NCBI GenBank assembly: GCA_019119935.1
Contig: DWWA01000023.1
Location: forward strand, 1 to 64,000
Origin: Candidatus Ruthenibacterium merdavium
Lineage (GTDB): Bacteria > Bacillota > Clostridia > Oscillospirales > Ruminococcaceae
Direction of reading: 5' to 3'
DNA: 64,000 nucleotides
Positions 1 through 7,886 of this stretch are shown piece by piece. The notes under the pieces are model-generated. The model made no database searches. It had not been told where the DNA came from and was given only the letters and a program-made list of their open reading frames with translations. Positions within the stretch are counted from its first letter, which is position 1, and each line of letters begins with the position of its first letter. The translations under genes were made by a program, and so were the position numbers.

Positions 1-192
1 GGACTTATCAATCACATAGGTCACGCTGCCCTCAGTGGTGCTGCGCTCCAACCGGCACAACTGGGGATACTTTCGGCTGAACTCGGCCAACCTGCGCTTC
101 AGATCGGCATTGAAGGTATAGATACTGGCGGTGTTTTCTGCTTCGTTCCAGTTGATAATGGTTTCTTTCTCATACTTAGACAGCTTCGTCAT
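1..192 (-). CDS. conjugative-element small protein, C-terminus cut by window edge
   Basis: Sixty-four codons are visible, from ATG at 192 to the window edge. The protein begins MTKLSKYEKETIINWNEAE and has a charged, mostly helical N-terminal part. I recognise this type of short protein from Firmicutes conjugative elements, where it is often given misleading names, but its function is unknown to me. Its start overlaps the end of the upstream 97-residue gene by 17 bases in another frame, so the two are probably translationally coupled. Function unassigned. Confidence 0.7.
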   Translation of the reverse strand, partial: MTKLSKYEKETIINWNEAENTASIYTFNADLKRRLAEFSRKYPQLCRLERSTTEGSVTYVIDKS

Positions 193-469
193 ACAGATCC
201 TCCTCATAGTCAGTGCTTTTCTCTACCATCCGCAGATACTTCTTTGCCTCGTAATACTTTGCCATCTCCATGCGGAGCCGCTGATAAAAGCAAGGATACC
301 AGTGTTCCTCCGCCTCATTTTCCATCTTTCTGGTAAGCTCCAACATCCAGCGTTTTGCTTTTGAATCAACCGTCAATGCGGTCAGCCATTTCAGCCGTGT
401 CACCGTATTGTGATAATTGGGACAGGCAAAGGCATAAAGAATTTTCTTTTCTCGAACACTCAATTTCAT
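176..469 (-). CDS. conjugative-element hypothetical protein (97 aa)
   Basis: A 97-residue soluble protein that starts MKLSVREKKILYAFACPNY and is rich in Arg, Lys and Glu, with a central WMLELTRKMENE helix. An AAGGAAG ribosome binding site precedes the ATG. It sits directly downstream of an AlpA-like HTH gene and overlaps the next gene by 17 bases, so the three form one transcript. Similar short proteins accompany mobilisation genes in clostridial conjugative elements (family memory, not tested). No catalytic motif is visible and the function is unknown. Confidence 0.75.
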   Translation of the reverse strand: MKLSVREKKILYAFACPNYHNTVTRLKWLTALTVDSKAKRWMLELTRKMENEAEEHWYPCFYQRLRMEMAKYYEAKKYLRMVEKSTDYEEDLYDEAV

Positions 470-471
470 GG

Positions 472-705
472 TTACATCTTCCTTTCCCTTTTGTTATTCT
501 GCGAATTGCCGCCGCTGTCCAACCAGTTGAAGAAGGCTTTCTTGCTGATCTTAATCAGCCTGCCGCTGCGCACTGCCGGAAAGCCCGGCGTGTGCACCAG
601 CTCATAGGCGCTGGCTCTGGAAATTCCCATGATATGCTGAATATCCGTAACATCCAAAATCAGGGGCAGCGAATCATAATCATTCCACTTCATTTTTTCT
701 TTCAT
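472..705 (-). CDS. AlpA/excisionase-like helix-turn-helix protein
   Basis: Seventy-seven residues with a winged-HTH of the AlpA/MerR-excisionase type: DVTDIQHIMGISRASAYELV forms the helix-turn-helix and GFPAVRSGRLIKISKKAFFNWL the wing that follows. Proteins of this fold are excision cofactors or small regulators in conjugative transposons. The start at 705 has a good AAAGGAGG site 8 bases upstream. It is the first gene of a three-gene minus-strand unit. Whether it acts in excision or in gene control cannot be told, because no integrase is in the window. Confidence 0.8.
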   Translation of the reverse strand: MKEKMKWNDYDSLPLILDVTDIQHIMGISRASAYELVHTPGFPAVRSGRLIKISKKAFFNWLDSGGNSQNNKRERKM

Positions 706-1032
706 ATCGGTGTTCCTCCTTTATTTAAATTGATTGATTTTCATTTTCCGCATATTTGCCGTTCTACCTGTCCCGTTTCCTTCATGCTGCCCTGCTCGAC
801 ATACATGAGTCACCGATTTCTCGATGCGCTCGCTCTCCGTTTCAGGAGAGGTCATGGCGGTTTATCTCAGTTCAGACGGTCATTTAGTTGTCAAGGTACA
901 CGATGGAATGAAATTACCATCTGATGTCATCATATCGCTATAAACTTGACAAAACAATAGCTTTGCAGTACCATGAGTGTAACAGATATAATCAGATTAT
1001 AAAATTACCATAAATGAATGGGAGGGAATTGC
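706..1032. other. divergent intergenic region between HTH gene and DUF6076-like gene
   Basis: This 327-base stretch separates divergent genes. It contains a promoter candidate for the plus-strand gene (946-974) and the 10-mer AAATTACCAT twice in direct orientation (911-920 and 1002-1011). No convincing coding sequence is seen; the long plus-strand frame that crosses it is the complement of the minus-strand genes and lacks a ribosome binding site. Confidence 0.4.
946..974 (+). promoter_or_regulatory. candidate promoter for the DUF6076-like gene
   Basis: A perfect -35 box TTGACA (946-951) is followed after 17 bases by TACCAT (969-974), four of six matches to the -10 consensus. An AT-rich TATAAT at 987-992 is also present but lacks a well-placed -35. 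The start codon of the downstream gene lies at 1033. Confidence 0.4.
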
Positions 1033-2082
1033 ATGGACTTTGAATTTGTGCGGCACGAACCGCTTTATGACCGTATTCTGCTGGTACTGACGCTGGACAG
1101 ACAGAAAATGAAAGAGCGTATTTTGATTGGAGAAGAACTGCAAATCCGGTTTCGTTTACAGGGATATGCCGATGCAGAGGTGCTGTGTGATGTTACACGC
1201 CCTTTGGGAACTATGCTTTCAGCCTTTGAGCATGATCCGGACGGCGAATGGAACCGTTTTGGTCTGATGCCATTGAGAGAAGCACTACACTCCAACCGTT
1301 GGAAGCAGCCAGGACTGGAACAGGCTTCCGGTGATTTTCTGGCAAAAAAATATCTCACCGGTGATCCGGTGAGAATGTATGTGGCACTTCGTATCTGGAA
1401 CGAATATTTAAAGGCAAGAGAACCACGAGATCGGGAATCTGCCTGCGAGCATTTTATTGGAAAAATGAACGGCTTCACAGCCTTATTTATGGGAAATCCA
1501 CCCCTTGACTTTGATGAGGATACAGGAAAGCCCAAGCATCTGAATATTTCTACGCATATTTATGGTTCTGTACCGCATGAAGATACCCAGCTTGACCTCT
1601 GGTATCCGGACAGCAAACGAAATACGGAATGTGTTTCTGCCTATTCCTCCCTGTATCCGCTGATTATCTATTATCTGAACCGCCTGAACGATTGGGGGCT
1701 TTATTTCCGGAAATGCAAAATCTGCGGGAAAGTATTCCTTGCCAAAAGCCAGAGATATGAGCTTTGCAGTGATAAGTGTCGTAAAAAGCAATCTCTCAAG
1801 AACAAGCATGAGTTTGATGAACGAGCCAGAGAAAACAATTATGATCTGCTCTACAAAAACGAGTGCCAGAACTGGCGAAACAAAATCAATAAGGCAAAGA
1901 AAACCCCCGGCTTTCCTGCCGACCGTTTGGAAGAAATGCTGGCTGCTTTTGAATCCTTCAAAAAAGAAGCCTTGCAGCGGAAACAGGCTGTGAAAAAGAA
2001 AACAGCCAGCCCGAAGGAATTTTCGGACTGGCTGCTCCGACAGAGCAATATCATTGTGGAACTGGCTGAACAGGGAAACTGA
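1033..2082 (+). CDS. DUF6076-like protein with C-terminal Cys4 cluster
   Basis: A 349-residue protein read against the direction of all its neighbours. The ATG at 1033 is chosen because GGAGGG lies 6 bases upstream; an earlier in-frame ATG at 1018 precedes that site. The C-terminal third carries C228-x2-C231-x13-C245-x3-C249 followed by a Lys/Arg-rich helix, like the zinc-ribbon and basic tail of CGNR-type nucleic-acid binding proteins. The N-terminal part has no motif I can name. I recall this layout as DUF6076 in clostridial mobile elements. It converges on tnpV with only 4 bases between them, so both probably belong to a cargo segment inserted in the element. Function unknown; binding of DNA or RNA is inferred from the Cys cluster. 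Confidence 0.8.
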   Translation: MDFEFVRHEPLYDRILLVLTLDRQKMKERILIGEELQIRFRLQGYADAEVLCDVTRPLGTMLSAFEHDPDGEWNRFGLMPLREALHSNRWKQPGLEQASGDFLAKKYLTGDPVRMYVALRIWNEYLKAREPRDRESACEHFIGKMNGFTALFMGNPPLDFDEDTGKPKHLNISTHIYGSVPHEDTQLDLWYPDSKRNTECVSAYSSLYPLIIYYLNRLNDWGLYFRKCKICGKVFLAKSQRYELCSDKCRKKQSLKNKHEFDERARENNYDLLYKNECQNWRNKINKAKKTPGFPADRLEEMLAAFESFKKEALQRKQAVKKKTASPKEFSDWLLRQSNIIVELAEQGN

Positions 2083-2086
2083 CATT

Positions 2087-2470
2087 TCAGCAGTAAATTA
2101 TTTCAGACCGAATGATTTCTTCTGCCCGGTTGCGAATGCTGTTCATTGCCCTGACCCATGCCATCTGATCCTGAGATTTCAGTTCTTCGGTAATCCCTTC
2201 CGCTTCTTTCATCTGGGCAATGATACAATCCAGCCGGTTCTGTGCCTGTTCGTTCAGATCTGCTAAATATGTCCAGAGCTGACCAGACAGGATTAAATCA
2301 GCATAGCGTGCTGGATGATATAACTCCAGATAGGCTTTGTGCATCCGTCCCCAAATACCAATGGGACGGCTTTCCTCCGGCAGCTGCAAATCGGGGATGT
2401 AATAGTCACCGACCAAAACATAGTCCAGACCATTGCCGTCATCGTGAATATGTTTTTTCAATTTCTCCAT
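2087..2470 (-). CDS. tnpV: TnpV-family transposon protein
   Basis: A 127-residue protein with the TnpV hallmarks GDYYIPDLQLPEE, GIWGRMHKAYLELYHP and LILSGQLWTYLADLNEQAQ. TnpV is the small protein of Tn4451/4453-type elements that accompanies the TnpX serine recombinase; its role is not established. AGGAGG lies 5 bases before the ATG. It stands immediately downstream of a virD4 gene that ends too early, which suggests that part of a TnpV-bearing element lies inside the conjugative element. No large serine recombinase is in the window. Confidence 0.85.
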   Translation of the reverse strand: MEKLKKHIHDDGNGLDYVLVGDYYIPDLQLPEESRPIGIWGRMHKAYLELYHPARYADLILSGQLWTYLADLNEQAQNRLDCIIAQMKEAEGITEELKSQDQMAWVRAMNSIRNRAEEIIRSEIIYC

Positions 2471-2561
2471 AGCGACCTCCTGTATTCGATTTTTCTCCGA
2501 ATCCAGTTGATCGTGTCCCTGTTCATCTGTTATTCAAGGCAACTGAACTCGTCACCATGAA

Positions 2562-4097
2562 TTATGGCATATCTTTGCCTAACTTCTGATAATTCAAGCC
2601 GTAAGACGGGCTGTTACCTCTGGTGTTGGAGGTGTTGTAGGTGTCGATAGTTTCTTTTCCCAATGCCTGATTCAGTTCTTTGAGCGTGGTTGGCTCAGAA
2701 CCACCCAGGAAAATTCGGGAATCCATGTTGCCGATGATGGTATCGGCATTGTCTTTATAAATGGCTTTCAGCTGTGATTGTGCCTGGAGAACAAGGCAAG
2801 CCGATATTTCACGGCTTCGGATTGTCGCTACCAGTTTTTCCAGATTGGGAATCTGACCGATGTTTGCCATCTCATCAATCAAGCAGCGCACATGAACCGG
2901 CAGTCTGCCGCCGTACACATCATCTGCTTTCTCGCACAACAAGTTGAACAGCTGTGTGTAAATCATGGAGATCAAAAAATTAAACGTCGCATCCGTATCT
3001 GACATAATCAGAAAGAGCGCCGTTTTCTTATCTCCGAGAGTATCCAACTGCAACTCGTCATAGGCAGTCACATCTCTGACCTCCTGAATATCAAAAGGAG
3101 CCAGACGAGCGCCGCAGGAAATCAAAATCGACTTAGCGGTCTTGCCGGCAGCCAGCTTGTATTTTTTATACTGACGGACTGCAAAGTGATTCGGCTTTTT
3201 CTTTTCCAGGGCTTCAAACATCAGATCCACCGGGTTCTGGAACTCCTCATCATCTTCCCGCACCTCCATTGCGTTCAGGAACTCAATCAGGGTGGAGAAA
3301 TTCTGTTCCTCAACCGGAGCTTCATAGTGGATATATCCGATCAAGGCACAGTAGAGCAGCGTTTCCGCCTTCGTCCAGAACTCATCACCGGCTTTTCCAT
3401 CACCCTTTGTGTTGGCAATCAGCGTTGTCACCAGTTTCAGAATGTCTTTTTCTGAATGGATATAGGCAAATGGGTTATAGTGCATCGACTTCTGAAAGTT
3501 GATGGTGTTGAAAATCTTGATGGTGTAGCCATGCTTCAAAAGGGCGTTGCCGCACTCAATCACGATGCTGCCTTTCGGGTCAGTGACCACATAGGAACTG
3601 TGCATCTGGAGAAGGTTTGGCTTCAACCAAAAGCGAGTTTTACCGGAACCCGAACCGCCGATAATCAGAACATTCTTATTTCGGGCATTGGCAGGATTCT
3701 TCGGGCGATTGCTCATCATCAGCCGCTCCGTTTTCGTCAGGATCACATTGTCCTCGAACTTTGGTGCAATAAACGGCTCAATATCTTTTGCCGTTCCCCA
3801 ACGAGCAGAACCGTACTCAACATTGTGTCGGTACTTCTTTGCGTTTTTGCCTTTTAGATAGACAGCCAGCCGAAGTCCTGCGCCGCAGAGAATACCAATC
3901 AGCAAATCCAACGGGTGAAAGCTGGGAAACGGATTGTTCAGGGCTATCGGAAGGGCATGAAAAAAGCTGAGGATTTTCGCAGATGAATCTGCCCCCTCAG
4001 CCAATCTCCATGCTTCTCCTAAATTCGTAGCGAACAACCCTACCAGAAAATACGGTAAATTCAGAATCAGGAGCTTTTTCATTTTTCTCTTATCCAT
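2562..4097 (-). CDS. VirD4/TraG-type coupling protein, 3' end truncated
   Basis: Type IV coupling ATPase that hands relaxase-bound DNA to the conjugation channel in the inner membrane. Two N-terminal membrane segments (about residues 10-30 and 62-80) are followed by a Walker A motif GGSGSGKT (about 148-155) and a Walker B region [12 protein letters not shown], then the conserved [11 protein letters not shown] and [13 protein letters not shown] blocks. The reading frame stops abruptly after KLGKDMP, where relatives known to me continue for roughly 80 further residues. This is best explained by an insertion or rearrangement near 2560. ATG at 4097 or GTG at 4100 could start it; both overlap the pcfB stop. 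Activity of the truncated form is doubtful. Confidence 0.85.
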   Translation of the reverse strand: MDKRKMKKLLILNLPYFLVGLFATNLGEAWRLAEGADSSAKILSFFHALPIALNNPFPSFHPLDLLIGILCGAGLRLAVYLKGKNAKKYRHNVEYGSARWGTAKDIEPFIAPKFEDNVILTKTERLMMSNRPKNPANARNKNVLIIGGSGSGKTRFWLKPNLLQMHSSYVVTDPKGSIVIECGNALLKHGYTIKIFNTINFQKSMHYNPFAYIHSEKDILKLVTTLIANTKGDGKAGDEFWTKAETLLYCALIGYIHYEAPVEEQNFSTLIEFLNAMEVREDDEEFQNPVDLMFEALEKKKPNHFAVRQYKKYKLAAGKTAKSILISCGARLAPFDIQEVRDVTAYDELQLDTLGDKKTALFLIMSDTDATFNFLISMIYTQLFNLLCEKADDVYGGRLPVHVRCLIDEMANIGQIPNLEKLVATIRSREISACLVLQAQSQLKAIYKDNADTIIGNMDSRIFLGGSEPTTLKELNQALGKETIDTYNTSNTRGNSPSYGLNYQKLGKDMP

Positions 4098-4579
4098 CAC
4101 AGATCACGCTCCTGTTTCTTCTCTCGAACCTTCTTCGGAATCGCTGCGACAATTTCCTTGAACTTCTTCAGCTGCGCCAGAACGCTCGGCTTTTCATTCT
4201 TGGTTAATGCCCTTGCCTGATGTTCCTTGCAGATTGCATCCAAAGCATCTGCATCTTTAGAACGGACAAAAACAAGAAACCGGGGAGGATCAACGGACTT
4301 ATCTTTTCTTACGGCAAAGTCCACGCCATACTTCTTGGCGAGCTTTTCAAAATCACGGATACTCTCTTTGTCGATCTCAACATTCGTAGCACCCTGATTC
4401 TGTCCCAAAAGCTGTTTCACGGATTGCTTTCCATGAACGGCAGGGTCTCGTGCCTTTTTCATCTTCACTTTTTCCCGGTGCTGCAAATACTTGCGGATAC
4501 CGGCAATGATAGTGCGCCCCGTCAGCTTGGTTGTGCTGATCGCCAGGTTTACTGTTCTGTTTTCAACTTCTTCCTGCAT
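4097..4579 (-). CDS. pcfB: PcfB-family (DUF3801) conjugation protein
   Basis: A 160-residue basic protein with the PcfB layout: N-terminal NLAISTTKLTGRTI, a Lys-rich linker, then the core IRDFEKLAKKYGVDFAVRKD and FLVFVRSKDADAL. PcfB is encoded next to the coupling protein in enterococcal pCF10 and in Tn1549-like elements and takes part in DNA transfer; its exact step is not settled. AGGAGG lies 8 bases before the ATG. The stop overlaps the virD4 start, which fits coupled translation of the pair. Confidence 0.85.
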   Translation of the reverse strand: MQEEVENRTVNLAISTTKLTGRTIIAGIRKYLQHREKVKMKKARDPAVHGKQSVKQLLGQNQGATNVEIDKESIRDFEKLAKKYGVDFAVRKDKSVDPPRFLVFVRSKDADALDAICKEHQARALTKNEKPSVLAQLKKFKEIVAAIPKKVREKKQERDL

Positions 4580-4615
4580 GATTCATCACCTCCTGCAAGC
4601 AGTAGAGTGAACAGA

Positions 4616-4927
4616 TTATCGTGCCATATCTCTGTGGTCGTAATACAGATTGCCCTTGGCAACTGCGGCATGGCTGATAATCTTGATATTGCCAGCTTTC
4701 TGGTTATCCAGAGCCTTCTGATAACCCACATCGCTCAAATACAGGCGATTTCTTTCGCCTTTCCAACCGACAGGCGATTCATCGGTCAGCACATCGAAAA
4801 TAATCATGTGCTTGGTGGCGTCATCAAATCGTGCCAAGTCCATATAGGTATGTCCCTGGTACTCCTTGGCACCATCCTGAATCCGCTTTCGCTCCATCAG
4901 CTCTCCAATCGTCGAATTTCTTTGCAT
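4616..4927 (-). CDS. DUF5720-like conjugative-element protein
   Basis: About 103 residues from the ATG at 4927, which is preceded by AAGGAGG 6 bases upstream; a longer frame reaches 4999 but overlaps the upstream gene and lacks such a site. The core DLARFDDATKHMIIFDVLTDE and RNRLYLSDVGYQKALDNQK match what I remember of DUF5720, a small family confined to clostridial conjugative elements. No enzymatic motif or membrane segment is seen. It lies between the DUF3846 gene and pcfB in one operon. Function unknown. Confidence 0.75.
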   Translation of the reverse strand: MQRNSTIGELMERKRIQDGAKEYQGHTYMDLARFDDATKHMIIFDVLTDESPVGWKGERNRLYLSDVGYQKALDNQKAGNIKIISHAAVAKGNLYYDHRDMAR

Positions 4928-4937
4928 AAGAACCTCC

Positions 4938-5579
4938 TTACAGAACATCTCGGTCAGGGTTACTTTTGTGGGGAACCGAATCAGCTTTGACAGGTGCATC
5001 TTCTTTCTTCACCATGTCATCCGGCAGGGGAAGCGCCATAATGCTGCGCCCCATGCGTACAAAAGTCTCAGGCTGATGAAAGTGTTCCTCAAACTGCTTC
5101 ATCAGTTCCGGGGACAGAGAACAAAAATCATCCTCGCCCAATCCCACAACCAGAAAATCACCGGCGATAATGTCATAAATATCGCCGTCATCATCACGCA
5201 GCGCACGGTTCAGTTCTTTGCCTACGAGTTTACCTTCGTCGTGCATCACCAGTGCAACCGGCTCATTGAACGGATAAGTTGCCTCAATATCGCCACCTAC
5301 GGCTTTCTGCAAATCCTCCAGCTCACAGCCGATCTGCACAGCCTGCGGATACATGAACGGCTTTACCAGCAACACATTCATGGTATCTGCCTGTTCTTTC
5401 TGAACCTCCCGTTCCTCGGTCGTGCCGAACGCAACACCGGTAAAGTTTTCGGAGTCCAGAATGTACTCCGAATTGTAATAAGCGGCTCTAACCTGTTCCT
5501 CTGCCGCATCGTGAGATTCTGCTTGCACCGTAACCGTTTTCTCCAAGGTTTCGGTGATCTTCACATCGTATTCTTTCAA
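4938..5579 (-). CDS. DpnD/PcfM-like N-terminus fused to DUF3846 domain
   Basis: A 213-residue protein. Residues 1-50 (YDVKITETLEKTVTVQAESH) look like the DpnD/PcfM family; residues about 68-165 (NVLLVKPFMYPQAVQIG ... DIYDIIAGDFLVVGLGEDDF) are a DUF3846 domain, common on conjugative elements and phages. The start is TTG at 5579, with GGAGG 9 bases upstream; no ATG fits. DUF3846 has no established activity. It sits mid-operon, 10 bases before the DUF5720-like gene. Confidence 0.8.
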   Translation of the reverse strand: MKEYDVKITETLEKTVTVQAESHDAAEEQVRAAYYNSEYILDSENFTGVAFGTTEEREVQKEQADTMNVLLVKPFMYPQAVQIGCELEDLQKAVGGDIEATYPFNEPVALVMHDEGKLVGKELNRALRDDDGDIYDIIAGDFLVVGLGEDDFCSLSPELMKQFEEHFHQPETFVRMGRSIMALPLPDDMVKKEDAPVKADSVPHKSNPDRDVL

Positions 5580-5633
5580 GTTTCGATACCTCCGTTTCTT
5601 TGGAAATAAGAAAAGCGACCATCCATGAACCTG

Positions 5634-6161
5634 TTACAGTTCATAAATAGTCGCATCCACATCGGCTAAAAGCTCGAACAAGCAAATATCGTCCAGTTCG
5701 CAAATCAGGGAACCCATGTCGAAGAAAATATCGTCCTCGCATTCCACCGTAGTAACCACGCTGCGGTGTTCGTTAAGACAAATGGCTTCTTCCTTGTCCA
5801 TCGTGATCGTAGACATACAGGACACCACATAGAATGTCATATCTTCTGCTAACCACAGCTCCTTGCTCTGAATCGTGCGAACTTTTTCATCGCCGCTCAT
5901 ATCTTCTACATAGGACAGAAGCCGCACGGCTCTGCTGTTCAGAAGTACCTTTCCCTGATAGTCGATACCCTCACCAGCAGAGGACAATACTCGATACTCG
6001 CTAATCATCTCGGCATTTTTCTGAAACGACTTTGCCAGAAGCGCAGGAGAAATATCATCGAACTCCTCACTGTAGTTTACGAGCATATCTACCATATAAT
6101 CAGGATCGCAAAGGTCGTAGAGTTCTTCCAAAGCGCCCTGAATGTTTTTGGGTGTAAACAT
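5634..6161 (-). CDS. conjugative-element hypothetical protein (175 aa)
   Basis: A 175-residue, strongly acidic protein with no membrane segment, beginning MFTPKNIQGALEELYDLCDP. The C-terminal half (DMTFYVVSCMSTITMD ... VECEDDIFFDMGSLICELDD) reads like a beta-strand-rich domain. I do not recognise a named family. It follows parB by 8 bases and is in the same transcript, which places it in the maintenance part of the element. The acidic composition would be compatible with a DNA-mimic or antirestriction role, but nothing in the sequence shows this. Confidence 0.7.
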   Translation of the reverse strand: MFTPKNIQGALEELYDLCDPDYMVDMLVNYSEEFDDISPALLAKSFQKNAEMISEYRVLSSAGEGIDYQGKVLLNSRAVRLLSYVEDMSGDEKVRTIQSKELWLAEDMTFYVVSCMSTITMDKEEAICLNEHRSVVTTVECEDDIFFDMGSLICELDDICLFELLADVDATIYEL

Positions 6162-6169
6162 TTTTTACC

Positions 6170-7096
6170 TTACCTTTCCATTGATTTTTCTCTTTTTTTC
6201 TGCCATTGCTCCAAAAGCTGAATGATTTTATCCTCCATCTGCTTGTTGGTATAGGACTTCGGGAAGTATTTTCGCAACGAATCCGTTTTGAAGGTTACTC
6301 TGTCCAGCTCTCCCTTCTTGATTTCATTCATAATCTCGCACATCGCATCCAGCGTACACTCGCCCTCCTGTGCGAGCTTTTTAATTCGCTGTGCTTGCGA
6401 AAGGGAAGGAGCTGCTTGAGCATAATCCATTGCAGAAAGAAAATCCTTCTGTTCTTCACTTGCCAGATAGGAAAGCTCCACCGCAGGATTGAATTTGATC
6501 TGACCCGTATCTACCATATCCAGCAGTTCCGGAATCAGTTCGGTCAGACGGATATAACGGTGTACCTGATTTCTGCTTTCTCCTGCCTCCTGACCGACTA
6601 TATCCATTGCCTGCAACTTCATCCCAACTTGGGATGAAGTTAAATCGGTGCGTTGACCTTGATGTTTAATCGCATCCAGCTTCATCTTATAAGCAAATGC
6701 TCTTTCACTCGGCAGGATACTCTCCCTCTGCAAATTCGCATCAACCATCAAAATAATGGCTGCATCATCGTCCAGGTCACGAACAATCGCAGGCATGGTT
6801 TCCTTACCCGCAAGCTCCGATGCCCGGTGCCGCCTGTGACCAGAAACGATTTCATAACCACCGTCGGGGTCAGGACGGACAATCGCAGGAGTGAGAACTC
6901 CGAAATCTCGGACGCTCTCTGCCGTTTTCATCATTTCTTCATCATCAACCACACGGAAGGGGTGTCCCTCAAAGGGGTGTAGCTCAGAAAGCGGAATTTC
7001 CTGCACACGCTCCTGCTGGGCTTCAGCTCTGGATTGATCGGTGGAGAAAATATCATCGTACCCCTTCAAGCTGATGTTTGCGCCTTTTTTCTGCAT
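6170..7096 (-). CDS. parB: ParB/Spo0J-family partition protein
   Basis: A 308-residue centromere-binding protein of the ParB class. It has the N-terminal ParB/Srx CTPase fold (PLSELHPFEGHPFRVVDDEEMM, then IVSGHRRHRASELAG as the GxxRxxA-type motif and MVDANLQRESILPSE), followed by a central HTH region with IRLTELIPELLDMVDTGQI. With ParA it would segregate the excised, replicating form of the element. ATG at 7096 has AAGGAGG upstream and lies inside the end of parA (44-base overlap). A 27-base near-perfect palindrome lies within its coding sequence at 6615-6641. Confidence 0.92.
   Translation of the reverse strand: MQKKGANISLKGYDDIFSTDQSRAEAQQERVQEIPLSELHPFEGHPFRVVDDEEMMKTAESVRDFGVLTPAIVRPDPDGGYEIVSGHRRHRASELAGKETMPAIVRDLDDDAAIILMVDANLQRESILPSERAFAYKMKLDAIKHQGQRTDLTSSQVGMKLQAMDIVGQEAGESRNQVHRYIRLTELIPELLDMVDTGQIKFNPAVELSYLASEEQKDFLSAMDYAQAAPSLSQAQRIKKLAQEGECTLDAMCEIMNEIKKGELDRVTFKTDSLRKYFPKSYTNKQMEDKIIQLLEQWQKKREKSMER
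6615..6641. repeat. 27-bp inverted repeat inside parB
   Basis: Arms AACTTCATCCCA and its exact complement TGGGATGAAGTT (12 bases each) are separated by ACT. The repeat encodes part of the ParB linker (SSQVGMKL). It could be a ParB-binding site or simply a coding hairpin; only the symmetry is seen directly. Confidence 0.6.
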
Positions 7097-7880
7097 TGTT
7101 TAACACCTCCTTCGTCAGAATTTTATAGGCTTCGGCAACTTTGCCTTTGGGATCATGCTTGAAGATACTGGTTCCCTCTGCGCTGATTTCCTCTGCACGG
7201 ACAGAGCGGGGAATGTCGGTCTTGTAAACCTTCAGCTTTCCGCCGTAGCTCTCCCGAATCAGATTGCTGATGTCTTTGGAGTAGTTGGTGCGGCTGTCCA
7301 CCATCGTCAGAAGAATCCCTTCAATCCTCAGTTTCGGGTTGATTTGCCTCTTGACCTTGTTGATGGTTCCAAGCAGCTGTTCCAGACCCTTTGCAGGAAG
7401 GTATGCTGCCTGAACCGGTATCAGCACATTGTCGGCAGCTGCCAACGCATTGACGGTCAGCATACCCAAAGACGGCATACAGTCAAGAAGAATGTAATCA
7501 TAATTCTGTTTGACTGTATCCAGGTATTGCCGGAGAATGGTTTCCCGGCTCATGGCATTGACCAGTGCTACCTCCATACCTGAGAGTTCGATGTTGGACG
7601 GCACCAAATCAACGCCCTCCGGATGATGAAGAATCCCTTCATCGGGAGTAATAGGGTTTTCCATCATAATCTTTCCCATCAGATCGGAAAGTGTCGGAGA
7701 CAGATCATCCGGGCAGGGATTGCCCAAACTGACTGTCAGGGAAGCCTGGGGATCGGTGTCTACCAGAAGCACCTTTTTTCCTTCAAGAGCCAAGCCAACG
7801 CCCAGATTCTCGGTGGTGGTGGTCTTTCCAGTGCCTCCTTTCTGATTGACCACCGCAATGATGGTTGCTTTTTTCGACAT
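7053..7880 (-). CDS. parA: ParA-family partition ATPase
   Basis: A 275-residue ParA/Soj ATPase. The deviant Walker A KGGTGKTT (about residues 14-21), VLLVDTDPQASLTVSLG and YILLDCMPSLGMLTVNAL (Walker B) are all present, and the protein has no N-terminal HTH. It would position or partition the extrachromosomal form of the element together with ParB, whose start lies inside the last 44 bases of this gene. AAGGAGAG precedes the ATG. It follows repA by 6 bases, so repA-parA-parB form a plasmid-like maintenance module inside an integrative element. Confidence 0.95.
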   Translation of the reverse strand: MSKKATIIAVVNQKGGTGKTTTTENLGVGLALEGKKVLLVDTDPQASLTVSLGNPCPDDLSPTLSDLMGKIMMENPITPDEGILHHPEGVDLVPSNIELSGMEVALVNAMSRETILRQYLDTVKQNYDYILLDCMPSLGMLTVNALAAADNVLIPVQAAYLPAKGLEQLLGTINKVKRQINPKLRIEGILLTMVDSRTNYSKDISNLIRESYGGKLKVYKTDIPRSVRAEEISAEGTSIFKHDPKGKVAEAYKILTKEVLNNAEKRRKHQLEGVR

Positions 7881-7886
7881 TTATCG

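Noticed and set aside
355..924. 189-codon plus-strand frame
   Set aside because: It is the complement of two well supported minus-strand genes and has no ribosome binding site.
987..992. Perfect TATAAT upstream of the DUF6076-like gene
   Set aside because: The TTGACA at 946 is 35 bases away and no better-placed -35 exists, so I used the weaker TACCAT at proper spacing.
1065..2085. Long minus-strand frames under the DUF6076-like gene
   Set aside because: Shadow frames of a plus-strand gene that has a clear start site and zinc-cluster motif; translations are low-complexity.
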